Of a stretch of 64,000 nt of DNA, positions 53,143 through 63,772 are shown piece after piece. The stretch comes from Vitellaria paradoxa (lineage: Eukaryota; Streptophyta; Magnoliopsida; Ericales; Sapotaceae), in contig CM034238.1 in assembly GCA_019916065.1 (NCBI GenBank), positions 31,257,721-31,321,720 of the forward strand. Direction: 5' to 3'. Under the pieces are notes generated by a model, which saw nothing but the letters and a program-made list of their open reading frames with translations, did no database searches and was not told the DNA's origin. The number at the start of each line of letters is the position of its first letter. Position 1 is the first letter of the stretch. Both the position numbers and the translations under genes were made by a program.

Positions 53143-55818
53143 GTGTCATGCATGCCAAGTTCCAATCCTTAATCTTTTTAACTCCAAGTCCACCCTCTTG
53201 CTTAGGCCGAGTGACCTCCTCCCAAGCCACCTTTGCCCCATTATGGTTTAAAGAGGACCCCTTCCAAAGAAAAGCACGAAAGACACCTTCTATAGTTTTC
53301 AAAACTCCAGCCGGTAATACAAAGTGAGAACACCAAAAGGCCTGTATGCTAAATAAAACAGACTGAATAAGTTGCAGTCGACCAGCAAATGAAAGGAATT
53401 GGTTAGTCCAGGTTTTAACCCTTCTCACAAGACGATCCACCAAAGTATTGCAATCTGAAGCTCGCAACTTTGTAGAAATGAGAGGCACACCCAAATACCG
53501 GACAGGAAGAAACCCTTCACGAAAGTTGAGTTGCTCAAGAATACCTGTTTTAACATCCGAATCAATACCAGAAAGAAAAACTTCACTTTTGGAAGGATTT
53601 GGCCGGAGTCCTGAGAAGGCGGAGAATAAGTGAAGTGATTCTTGGAGCACGGAAACAGAGCCCATATCACCTTTGCAAAATAAGAGCAAGTCATCTGCAA
53701 AGCATAAGTGGGTAAGACGCATCTTCCTACATCTCCAGTGAAAATGGAAATCCGAGGATTCCAAAGTTTTCTTCGCAAGAATTCGAGATAAAACCTCCAT
53801 GCATAGAACAAACAAGTAAGGAGAAATAGGGTCTCCTTGCCTCAAACCTTTCCTCCCTGCAAAATAGCCATTAAGTTCTCCATTAATAGAAACTGAATAT
53901 CTAGGAGAAGAGACACATTCCTTTATCCAAACCAAAAACCGAGTAGGAATACTTACCAAAAAAAAAAAAAAAACCGAGTAGGAAACCCCATTAGTCGCAT
54001 TAATTCCCAAAGGAAATCCCAGTTCACAGAATCATAGGCCTTCATGAGATCAACTTTAATAGCACATCTTGGAGACACTGTATTCGAATGGTATCCACGA
54101 ACCAATTCTTGAGCCAAAAGAATGTTGTCCCCTATACTCCTGCCCTGAACAAAAGCAGCTTGTGCCTCATTAACTAGACTAGGTAAGACCATCTTCAATC
54201 TTCCCGCAAGCAGTTTAGATATGCACTTATAAACAGTGTTGCAGCAAGAGATAGGTCGAAAGTCCTTCACCTTATCCGCATTTGCAATTTTAGGAATGAG
54301 GGCAATAATGGTAGCATTAGACTCTTTTAGAAGCTGACCCGAGGTAAAGAATTCCTTGATCGCCATTGTCACTTCTGAACCCACAATATGCTAAGTCTTC
54401 TGAAAAAAGTAAGCATTGAAACCATCAGGTCCTGGAGCCTTATTCGGGTGTAAACTGAACATAGCATCACGAATCTCCTCACTTGAAAATTCAGCCTCCA
54501 ACCGTTCAATGAACTCATTACTCAAGGAGGGAGAAATAAATTCTTCCAAAGAATGATCGAGAACATTAGGCAACTCACCATCCGAGCCAAGCAAAGAATG
54601 ATAAAAATCCACAATCTCCTTTGCAATTTGCCCTTTTTCAAGAACTAGACTCCCATCATCTTTTTGTATCCTCAATATCTTATTTGTATTCAATCTATTT
54701 TTAATAGAATGAAAAAAGAAAGCTGAATTCTTATCCCCTTCTTTCAACCATTGAATTCTGCTCTTTTGTTTCATTGAACTCTCAACTTCTTTGGAAACAC
54801 AAGCAAGCCGGTTCAAACATTCCTTTTCTTTGGCCAAGAGGTCAATAGTACCGCCATTTGTGGCAATGGCAGATTGAATTGTAAATAGCTCCCTCCTTAA
54901 AATGTCTTCCAAAGCTAGATTTTGCTGCCCTTTTTTGATGGATAAGCCTTTAAGTGCTTCCTTCACCAATTTCAATTTTTTATACACCCTAAACATAGCA
55001 AAACCTTCAACCGGTGTTTGCCAAGCTGCTTCGACAGTAGGAAAAAACTCATCATAATCAACCCAATGGTTAAAAAATTTAAATGGCCTACGAACCTTAG
55101 GAATGGGGATACCAACATCAACCACCACCGGGGAATGATCCGAAACTCCAAAAGGAAGAAAATCAGCAAATGAAGTAGCAAAACTAGAAAGCCAAGTAGC
55201 ATTTACAAGAGCCCGACCAAGTTTTCTCATAATATGCCCATGAGCCCGAGCATTATGCCAAGTATACATTAACCCACCAAACCGCAAATCTTCAAGCCCG
55301 GCGGAGCAGATTACATCATCAAGCTCGTCCATACATGGAGACCAATCCAGAGAGCCACCGTTCCTCTCATGTCTAAAACGGACTGCATTAAAATCACCAA
55401 GTACACACCACGGCAAGTCCCGGAACACATGAGATCTTTGCCGCAAATCAGCCCACAAGTGTCTTCTCGCAACATAGTCATTAAAACCATACACAAACGA
55501 AACATGCATCATACCAGCATCATGTAGCGGTGTTAAAGAAACATGAACCACTTGAGGGGAAAAACCAACCACAGCCACATTAACAGCCCGTGGGTTCCAT
55601 AATACCCATATCCGTCCCATATTATCATCCACATGATTAACAAAGACCTTCCAATCTTTCATCAAAAGCTTCATAATTCTTTCTTTATTTACCTCTTTAA
55701 CTTTAGTCTCAATTATTGCCAAACAATCAACTTTGTGAGCACGAACTAGATTACGAACCTCTTGTTGCTTGAGGGAATCATTGAGTCCCCTAATATTCCA
55801 TGAAGCAATCTTAACCAT
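53143..55818 (-). pseudogene. LINE-F ORF2 (endonuclease-RT), broken and 3'-truncated
   Basis: Starts MVKIASWNIRGLNDSLKQQE at 55,818, with the same endonuclease motifs as LINE-C (IETKVKEV, VLGDFNAV, SDHSPVVVDV). RT includes NKAPGPDGFNAYFFQKT, immediately followed by a TGG-to-TAG stop at about 54,393-54,391. Translation continues in frame (GSEVTMAIKEFF, DFRPISCCNTVYKCISKL, DLMKAYDSVNWDF) to FPTRF, where the 35-bp stub insertion shifts the frame. Beyond it are GLRQGDPISPYLFVLCMEV, HFHWRCRKM with the tryptophan that LINE-C lost, and CFADDLLLF near 53,690. The frame ends in the junction filler after NLACMTR. It lacks the C-terminal zinc finger. Confidence 0.86.
53934..53984 (+). mobile_element. 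Minute LINE 3'-end insertion (stub 2)
   Basis: ACCGAGTAGGAA is present at 53,938-53,949 and 53,973-53,984, with TACTTACC plus poly(A) between (53,950-53,972). LINE-C has the same site once and uninterrupted (near 44,478-44,492), so the empty site is in this window. The net insertion of 35 bp shifts LINE-F's RT frame. The insert is plus-oriented family-1 3' end. Confidence 0.87.
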
Positions 55819-55824
55819 AGAGAA

Positions 55825-57993
55825 TTAAGAAGATAAGTTACCCGAGGCATCCCTACCCCCACCTTTAGAATCATGCTTCTTTCGATTCAGCTTCTTTTTC
55901 CTCTCCACTTCATCTATCATATTAACCTTAAGCATGAGTGGATTATTTATGGAAACACCATCCGAGGTTGGAGAATAATCTACCCCTTCAGTTGCCATAT
56001 CACCCTCCTTCCTATTAGAGGACCGAATAGTAACATTTGAGAGGGAATTAACACCATCCCCTAAAGGAGTTGAAAAATCTTCACTATGCCCTTTACAATT
56101 TTCGGCCATTACCTTCAAAGGAGCATCAACCTTTTGAGGAACCGGAACAATTGCTAATGCCAATTCATCATTCAAAGTATCTACATCAGCAAGAACACCG
56201 AAAGAATTACTTGAAGAAGAAGCAGCCTTCTCAATCGGCCCCTTTATTGGAGAAGGAGACTTGTCCACCACTATCTTCTTACCACGGCGTTTTACTTCTT
56301 CCCATCCTTCACCAGCCGGATCTCCTTTTTGAACCTCTTCTTTTGCTGTAGTGGTTTTTTGAGCCCATTCTTGTCTCGTGGTCTTCTTGCAATTCTTGGC
56401 AAGATGCCCAAATTCCTTGCATACCAAGCATTTCTTGGGAACCCAATTATACTCGACCCGAATTTCATGAGCAGCCCCATTTTCAAGTTCAATCTCAAAT
56501 TCATTTGGTAAAGCATCTTCAATCCCAACTTCAATACAAATACGAGCATAAGTAATACGTTTAAGAGATTCTATCATTTTATCCGCATGCAAAGGTTTCC
56601 CCACCAAGCTCGCAATAATACTAAGCCCCTCCTCCGTCCAACACTCCAGAGGAACATTATAAAAATGTACCCAAATGGGCACTTTTTTGCAGCCAACTTT
56701 GGATAAATTCATACCCACCCTCCACTTTTGAAGGAAAATCGGCCTACCTCCAAAATACCAAGGCCCACCCTCCAAAGCTTCATACATTGTCTGAGAGCTA
56801 GAAAACCGAAAAAAGAAGAAGCCATGACCATTGCCAAGAACCTCCATAAGACCTTTAGTTCCCCATAATTTGTTAGCACCATTCTGAACTAAAGAAAATG
56901 GCAATTTGTCCAAGAAAAACCCAACAAGAGTATTCTCCCATCGAGCTTCACCCTTCTTTACAACATGAGCTGGTATTTTAACTTTAAGTTTCCCTTCCAT
57001 GGACGGAGGTTTAACATACTTAAAAGTCATACCTTCAGCTTCCTTCCCCTTAACCATAGCAGCCCAATTGGGTTTCAATGAATCAACCGTCGTGTCCTTA
57101 AGAGGAGAGGACGGAATAAACTCACCCGGTTCTAAATTAGCAGTCCGAGGATCCACTTCACCTTCTTGTTCAAATTCAGCCATATCCGCCCATGAATGTG
57201 TAGGAGAGACATGAGAAGACTCAACAAGGTCCACCTCCAAATCAGAAGAACTCTTACTCAAAGGAGAATGTTCATGTACATGATCTGAACTTTCAAGCCC
57301 ATTAATCCCTTCAATCCGAGGCTCCATCAAAGATAAGGAAGATATCTTCACATCAGCTCCCAATTCACCAACATATCGACTAGACCCAACGGGATTGACA
57401 TCTTTTGTTGCAGCCAACATTCCAGCCGCCCGTACATCATTTTGGAGAGAAACCCTACCTTGCTCATGCACATCCGCACGTTCATGATGATCCTCACCAG
57501 GCGAGGTAACCCTAGTCGCAGCCGTCATGCACATATCACCTTCATAAGGAACCCTAGCCGCTCCTCTAACAGCCCCCACCCTAGCCGTACCTTGCACATC
57601 ATGTGTGGCAGCCGCAACAACAGCAAATCGTGATGCAGCCCTAGCGGCCACCTCTCATTTGAACAACCCCGCATCAAGTTGAACACCCTTAACCCTAGCC
57701 GCATCTTGATTAGGGTTTCGGAAGCTCCCTTGAGCCGCCACCCTAGAAGAATCACGAGCACGAACATTAGGATGATGAAGTAACCGCACCTTCCCATCAC
57801 CGAGTGCAACTCCACGGGAATCATGTTCCTCCTTTGCTTCTCCACGTTGCTTAGCAAAATCAGCCGAGCCAACACCTTCTTTTGGAACCCTAGCCGCTCC
57901 ATTCTTCGAATCTCCAAGTTCACCCTTCTTCTTGAAATCTTGAACACCAAATCTTTGTTTGGGAACATCAAGTAACAGTCCCTGCGATTCCAT
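55825..57993 (-). pseudogene. LINE-F ORF1 (DUF4283 + zinc knuckle), one nonsense codon
   Basis: Complete-length ORF1 in a single element, from MESQGLLLDVPKQRFGVQ (57,993) to GGGRDASGNLSS (55,825), about 722 codons. A GGA-to-TGA change at 57,654-57,652 (LFK-stop where LINE-C has LFKGEVAARAA) interrupts it at codon 114. Domains: low-complexity Ala/Arg-rich N-terminus; an acidic SHVSPTHSWADMAEFEQEG segment; DUF4283 with RWENTLVGFFLDKLPFSLVQ and KVPIWVHFYNVPLECW; the zinc knuckle CLVCKEFGHLAKNC near 56,420; and a basic Ser-rich tail. It probably encoded the LINE RNA-binding protein. Translation could resume at an internal ATG at 57,651, giving a 608-residue product that still has both domains. 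Confidence 0.85.
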
Positions 57994-58060
57994 GAGTGCA
58001 AGAAACCCTAGAAACCAAGATCAGTTTCTAGAGAGAGAATCTAGAGAGAGAGACTCTCAT

Positions 58061-58738
58061 TCGCCTTCAATGATGGTGTACAAAGATTATTCCACCTCTA
58101 GCTTAGGTCCTCCTAATTACCAGCCGAATCAAGCCAATGATGATAGATTTATTTGGGAAGTTTCAAGATCAAGGAAATATAATGCCAAAGCTACTTGGGA
58201 AGCTATTAGAGAGAAAGGAAGAAAGGTACAATGGCATTCACTACTATGGTTTCCCACTCATATTCCACGTCATAGTTTCATCCTTTGGCTAGCCATTAGA
58301 GAAAGGCTTAGCACAAAGGATAAAATTATGGCTTGGGGAATGAATGTTGACCCCCTCTGTGTTCTCTGCGGACAATGCAATGAAAGCTTGGAGCACTTAT
58401 TCTTCTCATGCACATTCTCGGCTGAAGTAAGAAGAGGTATATTGCAAAAATGTTTACTTTCCAAAGATGTTCAACCGTGGAAGCAAGAAGTCTCATGGGC
58501 ACTTGGGAAATTTAGTGGCAAAGAGCTTCATAAGAGAGTTTGCAAGATTGCTTAGGTAGCCATGGTGTACCACATATGGCGTGAAAGAAACACAAGAATT
58601 TTCAATGGTTCATCATCCACGACTTCTTGTATTGTAGATGGTATTGCACATGAAGTTAAGATTAGATGTTCTACTATTCCTTCCATTAAAACTTCTAATG
58701 TAAATATAGATTTCTGTAATAGTTGGGGAATCATGTGA
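58061..58738 (+). pseudogene. LINE-H ORF2 C-terminus (zf-RVT), one nonsense codon
   Basis: Reads SPSMMVYKDYSTSSLGPPNY, then IPRHSFILWLAIRERLSTKD and the zinc finger CVLCGQCNESLEHLFFSC. Next comes LGKFSGKELHKRVCKIA with TAG at 58,553-58,555 where related copies have TGG (AWA-LVYH). It continues in frame AMVYHIWRERNTRIFNGSSS to NSWGIM and TGA at 58,736-58,738. It lacks endonuclease and RT. Confidence 0.82.
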
Positions 58739-58832
58739 TGTATTTTGATGTAATACGGGGGTATGCCTCCAAGAAAATGTAAATTTTACTCCCATTAATC
58801 CAAATTCTATAGCTAATTACCAAAAAAAAAAA
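58061..58832 (+). mobile_element. LINE-H (family 1), 5'-truncated
   Basis: Plus-strand LINE end starting right at LINE-F's 5' boundary (head-to-head). It has about 225 codons of ORF2, a 3'-UTR with hairpin GGGGG-TATG-CCTCC (58,757-58,770; the stem needs one G-U pair), then ATTAATCCAAATTCTATAG and AATTACC-poly(A) (58,822-58,832). The 3' end differs from the other family-1 copies (AATTACC not ACTTACC), so it is a more diverged member. No target duplication found. Confidence 0.84.
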
Positions 58833-59333
58833 GAACAGTTTAATGAATCAATAAAAGATTAATTTCCTAAATTCACCTATAAAAACTAAAATATTATTTT
58901 GTAAAAATTGGTTTAGTTATTTTTAGCCCCTCTTCTTCAATTTTATCTTTTTAGTTTTTTATTAAATGATATTATCAAAACATTATTTGAGTTATTTAGA
59001 GTAACGCACAACTATTAATACATATGATACAAGTTTTTTATTCTAGCATATACTAAAATGTTGCCTATATCATTTTTAATTCTTTAGCAAAATTAAACAC
59101 TGAATGTTGAAAGAGAATGATAATGTTGGAGTATTTTTTGCATTGTTCATATATATAAAATGTGTATTGATTCTTAGGCAGTATTTGGATGGCAAAATTA
59201 AAATTTAAAGTTGGTGTAAAAATAACAAGTAATGAAATTTAATTGAAAAAAATTAAAAAAATTTACAAAAATTGAAGTTCTTTTTGGCATTTTTTAAAAT
59301 CAAACCCCATCTTATACATTAAGATTTGGGGAG
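58833..59333. other. AT-rich intergenic DNA with a MITE-like copy
   Basis: No gene is visible. The stretch from about 59,176 to 59,318 (TATTTGGATGGCAAAA ... GGCATTTTTTAAAATCAAACCCC) is similar in order and wording to 63,119-63,275 in the P0 intron, so both are copies of a small dispersed element. The rest is plain AT-rich sequence. Confidence 0.5.
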
Positions 59334-59449
59334 AGCGTGACCTTTAGCTCAGTGGTTAAGAGCCTTTCCTGTCCGCTCATGACTCGAGTTCGAGTCTTCC
59401 CCCTCCCCTTAAAAAAAAAAAAAAATTCACCTTTCAAAAAAAAAAATAA
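59334..59449 (+). mobile_element. tRNA-derived SINE with LINE-like tail
   Basis: The element has an A-box-like TAGCTCAGTGG (from about 59,346) and a B-box-like GAGTTCGAGTC (about 59,386), then a short CT-rich body, 15 A, TTCACCTTTC and a second A run. The flanks are the 14-bp repeat TAAGATT(T/C)GGGGAG (59,320-59,333 and 59,450-59,463, one mismatch). Internal pol III boxes, small size and target duplication fit a plant SINE. The tail word ACCTTTC-poly(A) equals the family-2 LINE 3' end, as expected if those LINEs mobilise it. An alternative is a SINE plus a later minute LINE insertion. It is not a functional tRNA gene: the run from A-box to B-box does not form a recognisable cloverleaf with an acceptor stem. 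Confidence 0.72.
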
Positions 59450-59462
59450 TAAGATTCGGGGA

Positions 59463-59537
59463 GGTCTGATGCACTTACAAATCGTTGGATCAAACAGTAA
59501 CATTTTGATCCAACGGTCCGTAGGTACACCAGACCTA
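59463..59537. mobile_element. Foldback MITE-like inverted repeat
   Basis: GGTCTGATGCACTTAC and CGTTGGATCAAA on the left are mirrored by TTTGATCCAACG and GTAGGTACACCAGACC on the right, around a short CAGTAACAT loop. The arms are about 32 bp with a few mismatches. This is typical of small non-autonomous foldback elements. The superfamily cannot be assigned, since no clear target duplication is visible. Confidence 0.6.
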
Positions 59538-59594
59538 CTCCCAACCCTATACATTAACATTTTTTAAAATTGAATGTACAAATATAAAAGTATT

Positions 59595-59877
59595 ACATGT
59601 GGGCCAGGCCGGACCTAAACCCTTGGAAAATATGCGGGTTTTGTGGGCTGTGGGCCCATTTCACCCCTAACTAACCCTTAGCTCTCCAAAACCTCGTGCT
59701 AGACCCTACTAATTACATACACAAATGTATTTATATTTATGCACATGCATTCTTGGTCACGCTTTCTTTGATCGGAGGCCACTTAACAATTTTAGGGTTT
59801 TCACAAAAGCTGCCGTAGAAGAAGCGAAGAAACGCTCTCTCTCTCTCTCTGAAACCAAACCCTAAGACCTGTCAAAC
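59595..59877 (+). promoter_or_regulatory. Promoter and 5'-UTR of the P0 gene
   Basis: Site II-type TGGGCC occurs at 59,600-59,605 and 59,651-59,656, with TGGGCT at 59,644. A TTTAGGGTTT lies at 59,791-59,800 and the telo-box AAACCCTAA at 59,857-59,865. Site II plus telo-box is the known signature of plant ribosomal-protein and other growth-linked promoters. A CT tract (59,835-59,850) sits in the presumed 5'-UTR. A TATA-like TTATATTTAT is at 59,731. The transcription start cannot be fixed from sequence. Confidence 0.7.
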
Positions 59878-60135
59878 ATGGCGGTGAAAGCAACGAAAGC
59901 GCAGAGGAAAACCATGTACGATCAGAAGCTGTGCAAGCTTCTGGATATCTACTCTCAGGTCTTGATCGTGGCGGCCGATAACGTGGGTTCGAAACAGCTT
60001 CAGGACATTCGCAGGGGCTTGCGAGGCGAGTCGATTGTGTTGATGGGCATGAACACTATGATGAATCGTTCCATCAGAGAGCATGCCGGAAGGACTGGTA
60101 ACACCGCCTTCCTCAGTCTCGAACCCCTTCTTGTG
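59878..60135 (+). CDS. RPP0: 60S acidic ribosomal protein P0, exon 1
   Basis: P0 (uL10) is the base of the ribosomal stalk: it binds the GTPase-associated region of 28S rRNA and anchors the P1/P2 dimers that recruit elongation factors. The ATG at 59,878 starts [20 protein letters not shown], followed by [20 protein letters not shown] and [20 protein letters not shown], the conserved N-terminal uL10 rRNA-binding domain. Exon 1 is 86 codons and ends ...EPLLV with the donor GTACGT. It joins in phase 0 to exon 2 at 60,554. The start is chosen because it opens the typical P0 N-terminus directly after a telo-box and CT-rich leader. The codons are undamaged, so this looks like a functional gene beside a repeat-filled region, although the window holds only its first 109 codons. 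Confidence 0.93.
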
Positions 60136-60553
60136 GTACGTACTTCTCGCCTCAAGCTTTTGCGTTTCTGTTTTGGTCTGTTTGGTTGGAGATATAAGTT
60201 TTTTTGGAAAAATGAAAGTATTGGCCTTTAGGTTTCTCTTGTGTGGTGGGTGTGGATTTTGGGCTGTTTGGTTGGCGAGAAACACTAGGAAAGAAAGTTT
60301 TCGGTTTGTTGATTTGCATTTGTTTTACTATTATCAGCCATATTGATTTAGGGTTTGAGAATGAGTTTCTGAAAGGGGTTTCCATTTCGGGAATAGTTTT
60401 TGTCTTAGTCCAGTAGTAATTGGTTTTCATGTTTTTGGACAACCTCTGCGGGAAACCTTTAATGTTATCTGAAAACATTTGCTTAAAATGACTATACTTT
60501 GTTTTGCGTGCTTATTTTGTGGTACTTTTAAACGTTTTCTCCTTTGAGATCAG
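60136..60553 (+). other. RPP0: P0 intron 1
   Basis: Begins GTACGT, ends ATCAG, is T-rich and 418 bp long. It contains no other recognisable feature. Confidence 0.85.
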
Positions 60554-60622
60554 GGAAATGTAGGGTTGATATTTACAAAGGGAGATCTGAAGGAAGTGAG
60601 CGAAGAGGTTGCCAAGTACAAG
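60554..60622 (+). CDS. RPP0: 60S acidic ribosomal protein P0, exon 2
   Basis: Twenty-three codons, [20 protein letters not shown] then KYK, continuing the uL10 domain exactly where exon 1 stops. The acceptor is GATCAG and the donor GTATAT. P0 normally has about 320 residues, so roughly two thirds remain. I searched the rest of the window by eye for the next conserved segment (a VGAPARVGL-like start) and did not find it. Confidence 0.9.
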
Positions 60623-61531
60623 GTATATCGTTCACTTTTCAAATGCAATTACTCTTATGTGTGATTTATGTTTTGCAATCGTCATCTTACAAGTTTCATT
60701 AATTGTTTTTTTCGATCTAATGGTTAACGGTGTTAGTTGAATTTATTAATTTGTGAAAATATTAAATTATATAAATAATTAATTTAAAATTTTTTATCAA
60801 AACTTCATAGTTTTAATTAGTTATTAAAAACTAATATATTGTGGCTTAATTTTATGTTTTGTTCGTAATTATACAAAACTTTTTAGTTTTAAAATTTTTA
60901 GTCACTTTTTAAGTTCAAAATATTAATATATGAAAACTTTCAAAAATCTATAAAAACTTTTAAGCTCAAATTTTTATCTACCTTAGACCCCGCTTAGTTT
61001 GATATAGTCCTACTAATGCGTTCGGATCAATATAAAACTTTACAAATTTTTATAAAATTAAAAAATTTTACTCAATGAACGAATTATGATTATAACTTTG
61101 ATAAATTTATACTAATTTATACAACTCTAACTCCAAACACTTATATGTGTTTTTAACGGTAGTTTTATGCGTTTTTATCCATTTATGATAGGGATATCTA
61201 GTTTAAAATTATGCTTTCGTCTCTCTCTGAACTTGTTACCCTTCAAAATTGAATATTTTTGTGCTTCCTCGTAAACTCAATTGTGAATATTTGGTAACCT
61301 ACCCAAGGGGCAAAAATTTGTAATAATTAATGAATTCCTTAAACATGCTTTTTTTTTTCAATGCTCAGGGCAGTACTCCTTTATTACTAATATCGAATAG
61401 AATAATGACTCTTATCACTCTAAAGCAAGATTGCTAAAATTCGTGGATGGTCTAAAAAATCGAATCGCAAAATTATATAATTTCACTCATTGTCTATAAT
61501 ATTGCTACAATTTTCCAATAAGAACTTCTAT

Positions 61532-61620
61532 TTTTTTTGTTGGTAAGTAACAAAACTTTTATTAATAAGAGAAAAGAGTAAAGGCATGCGTTAAAAAAAT
61601 TCTATGAACAAAAACTAACA
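61532..61620 (-). mobile_element. Possible diverged LINE 3' end
   Basis: The plus strand reads poly(T), GTTGGTAAGTAACAAAAC, then TTATTAATAAGAG and AAAGGCATGCG. On the minus strand this gives CGCATGCCTTT, an ATTAAT word and GTTACTTACC followed by A-rich sequence, the same layout as the family-1 3' end (hairpin remnant, ATTAATCC, ACTTACC-polyA). No clear duplication; the short TTCTAT on both sides is too weak. Confidence 0.35.
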
Positions 61621-62573
61621 GATATTAACAAAATGAATTTTCAACAAAGTTTATATATAAAAGATTATATATCTAGTTTGTACTCCTTTTACCCAACTAC
61701 ATAATTGAGGTATTTAAAGTGTTTGATGTGACCTATATAATTAACATTAAAATGCTGATTTCATTTTATCTTAATTTTTTGTGTGAGTTAAAATGCATTT
61801 GTTATATTTTATTATAGGTTTCTTTGGTTCCGTTGTAGCTACTAGATTTAATTTATGGTAGTTAATTTGGTGAAATAATGCACATGATTCTCAACTAGTA
61901 TATTATAAGAAATAATAGTGTTATATAATTAAAAATCTACAAAAGAAAAGTAACAAGTAAAATAATTATGGCCTACGGCTTGGAAAAAAACCCCGTGAAG
62001 TCTGTTTTATTTAATAATATTACATAAAAATTACTTAATTTTAAAATTGATAAATTTACTTATAAAATTGAGATTTTATTATTTTTAAGTTCAAAAATTG
62101 AGATTCTATTAGTTTTACCCTTATTAAAATTTTAGATAAAATCAAATAAGTTTTTTCATTCTAAGATCGTAAAATCTTAAAATTTTCAGATTTAAATTGA
62201 GATTTTAATAATATTGCTTTAAAGCTAAAGATCTATTAAGGTAGATTAATTTTTGTGCGTGGCCAGAAACGGGTTGGAGGTTCTAACTAAGTTAGGGTCA
62301 GATGATGGGGAGGTTAGTGGTAAATGGTATTTATAAGAAGAAGGTCAAATTGAAAGAGGGGGAGGTTTTGTAATGTTAGCCCCATGATATTAATTTTAAG
62401 AATTATCTGATTGTGATCCAACAGCTTACGACAAAAATGGACTAGAAACTGTGTGCTAGGGTGATACAAGATATTGATTGTACTACAAATGGGCTCATTC
62501 TGGTCATCTTAGACGAGACATAATGAGATTTTGATTTTTAGATTAATGAAATAATATTTTTTTAAATAATTTT

Positions 62574-62726
62574 GTAATTATCATTTTATATAAAATATAA
62601 TTATTATGTGACTTTTTAGTTGACTTTTGAACTATAAAATATAGTTATTTTCATTTTGAATGAAATGTAATTATTATATGATTTTTTATTGGTTTTCAAG
62701 TTATGAAATATATATATATATATATT
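62574..62726 (+). repeat. Diverged ~70-bp tandem duplication and (AT)n run
   Basis: Two successive units share the order AATTAT(C)ATTTT...AAATATAATTATTAT(G/A)TGA(C/T)TTTTTA...AACTAT/AAGTTATGAAATAT and differ at many positions. They are followed by an alternating AT microsatellite at about 62,708-62,726. Confidence 0.55.
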
Positions 62727-63118
62727 ATTTTAGTTAGTGTTATATTATATTTTTTATTATATTTAGATAAAATATTAATAAATAATACATATAAAAATAT
62801 ATATTTTGTTAAGTTCTCGTTGTGTCATGTTATGTATTTTTTAGCATCAACAATATGTTATATCTGTGTTGTGTTGGTATCCATACTTGTTATATTATCT
62901 CCAAACCACAATTAACGCATTTGTTTTAATTTAAAAATTTTACTATTTTAAGTTTAAATAAGCTAGAAAGTTGTACTTCCATCTCATAATTACCATCCAT
63001 TTAAGTTTGGACTTTATAACCAGCGTTAATATTTTTTCTATATTTTCTTGAAGAGAAAGTTATATAATTTTATTTATTTATTTACTTTTACGATGAAAAC
63101 TCGTAATTACTACTAAGG

Positions 63119-63275
63119 GACTGTTTGGATGGCAAAAAAAAATTTAAATAATAAAAAATTAATATAAAAGTAACATGTGACGAAATTTGATTAAAAGAAA
63201 TTAAAAAGAGTAGGTAACTTTTGATAACTTTTGATAACTTTTAGCATTTTTTTTAAGCCCAAACAGCTCCTGCGA
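63119..63275. mobile_element. MITE-like element with imperfect terminal inverted repeats
   Basis: The left end GGGACTGTTTGGATGG resembles the reverse complement of the right end (GGAGCTGTTTGGGC). The AT-rich interior matches the copy at 59,176-59,318. A three-fold GATAACTTTT run lies near 63,215-63,242. Tourist-like ends are suggested but no target duplication is clear. Confidence 0.45.
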
Positions 63276-63772
63276 TTTAAATGTGCACTGCATAAACCCA
63301 TTATACTTGGACAATAGTTCATAAAGAACGGTATAAACTCACAAACAAATCTGTTTGTAGGCTTACATCCCAATGGAGGAACCCATTAGGATTGAGATTA
63401 ATATCTTCCGAAGAACGGGTTGAGTTCTGGCAAGCTGATTTAATCAATTGATTATTAACATATGTAAATGTTAAAGATATGACAGCGTGAGCGAGAGATT
63501 ATGAGATCACAAATTATATATTCAATATTTTTTTATTACTTTATAACAAATTCCATTTTTTAATTAGTTATGGAGGAATTTATTTTTGATCCTCCGAATA
63601 TTTTTTTTGCTCTGTAATGTAGAATTTTTAATAGGAAAATTTATTTGAATATACATCAACTTTTAATAAGGACATTATGCATTACATGCTCGCCTTAAGA
63701 AAGGCAATTGAAATTGCATTGGTCTGCCTGCAAAACAATAAACTTCTGGCTACTAATGATTTCATTATGTTC

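Larger units (their letters stand above)
53143..58060 (-). mobile_element. LINE-F (family 2), missing its 3' end
   Basis: A close relative of LINE-C with the same 5' end (minus-strand GAGAGTCTCTC at 58,060), ORF1 (57,993-55,825) and ORF2 (55,818-53,143). ORF2 stops abruptly at NLACMTR and the zinc-finger region, 3'-UTR and poly(A) are absent. Loss of the 3' end is not the usual LINE truncation, so a later deletion, perhaps tied to LINE-C's arrival, is likely. Confidence 0.86.

Noticed and set aside
59334..59410. Functional tRNA gene
   Set aside because: A and B boxes are present, but there is no convincing acceptor stem or anticodon arm, and a poly(A) tail and target duplication follow. SINE fits better.
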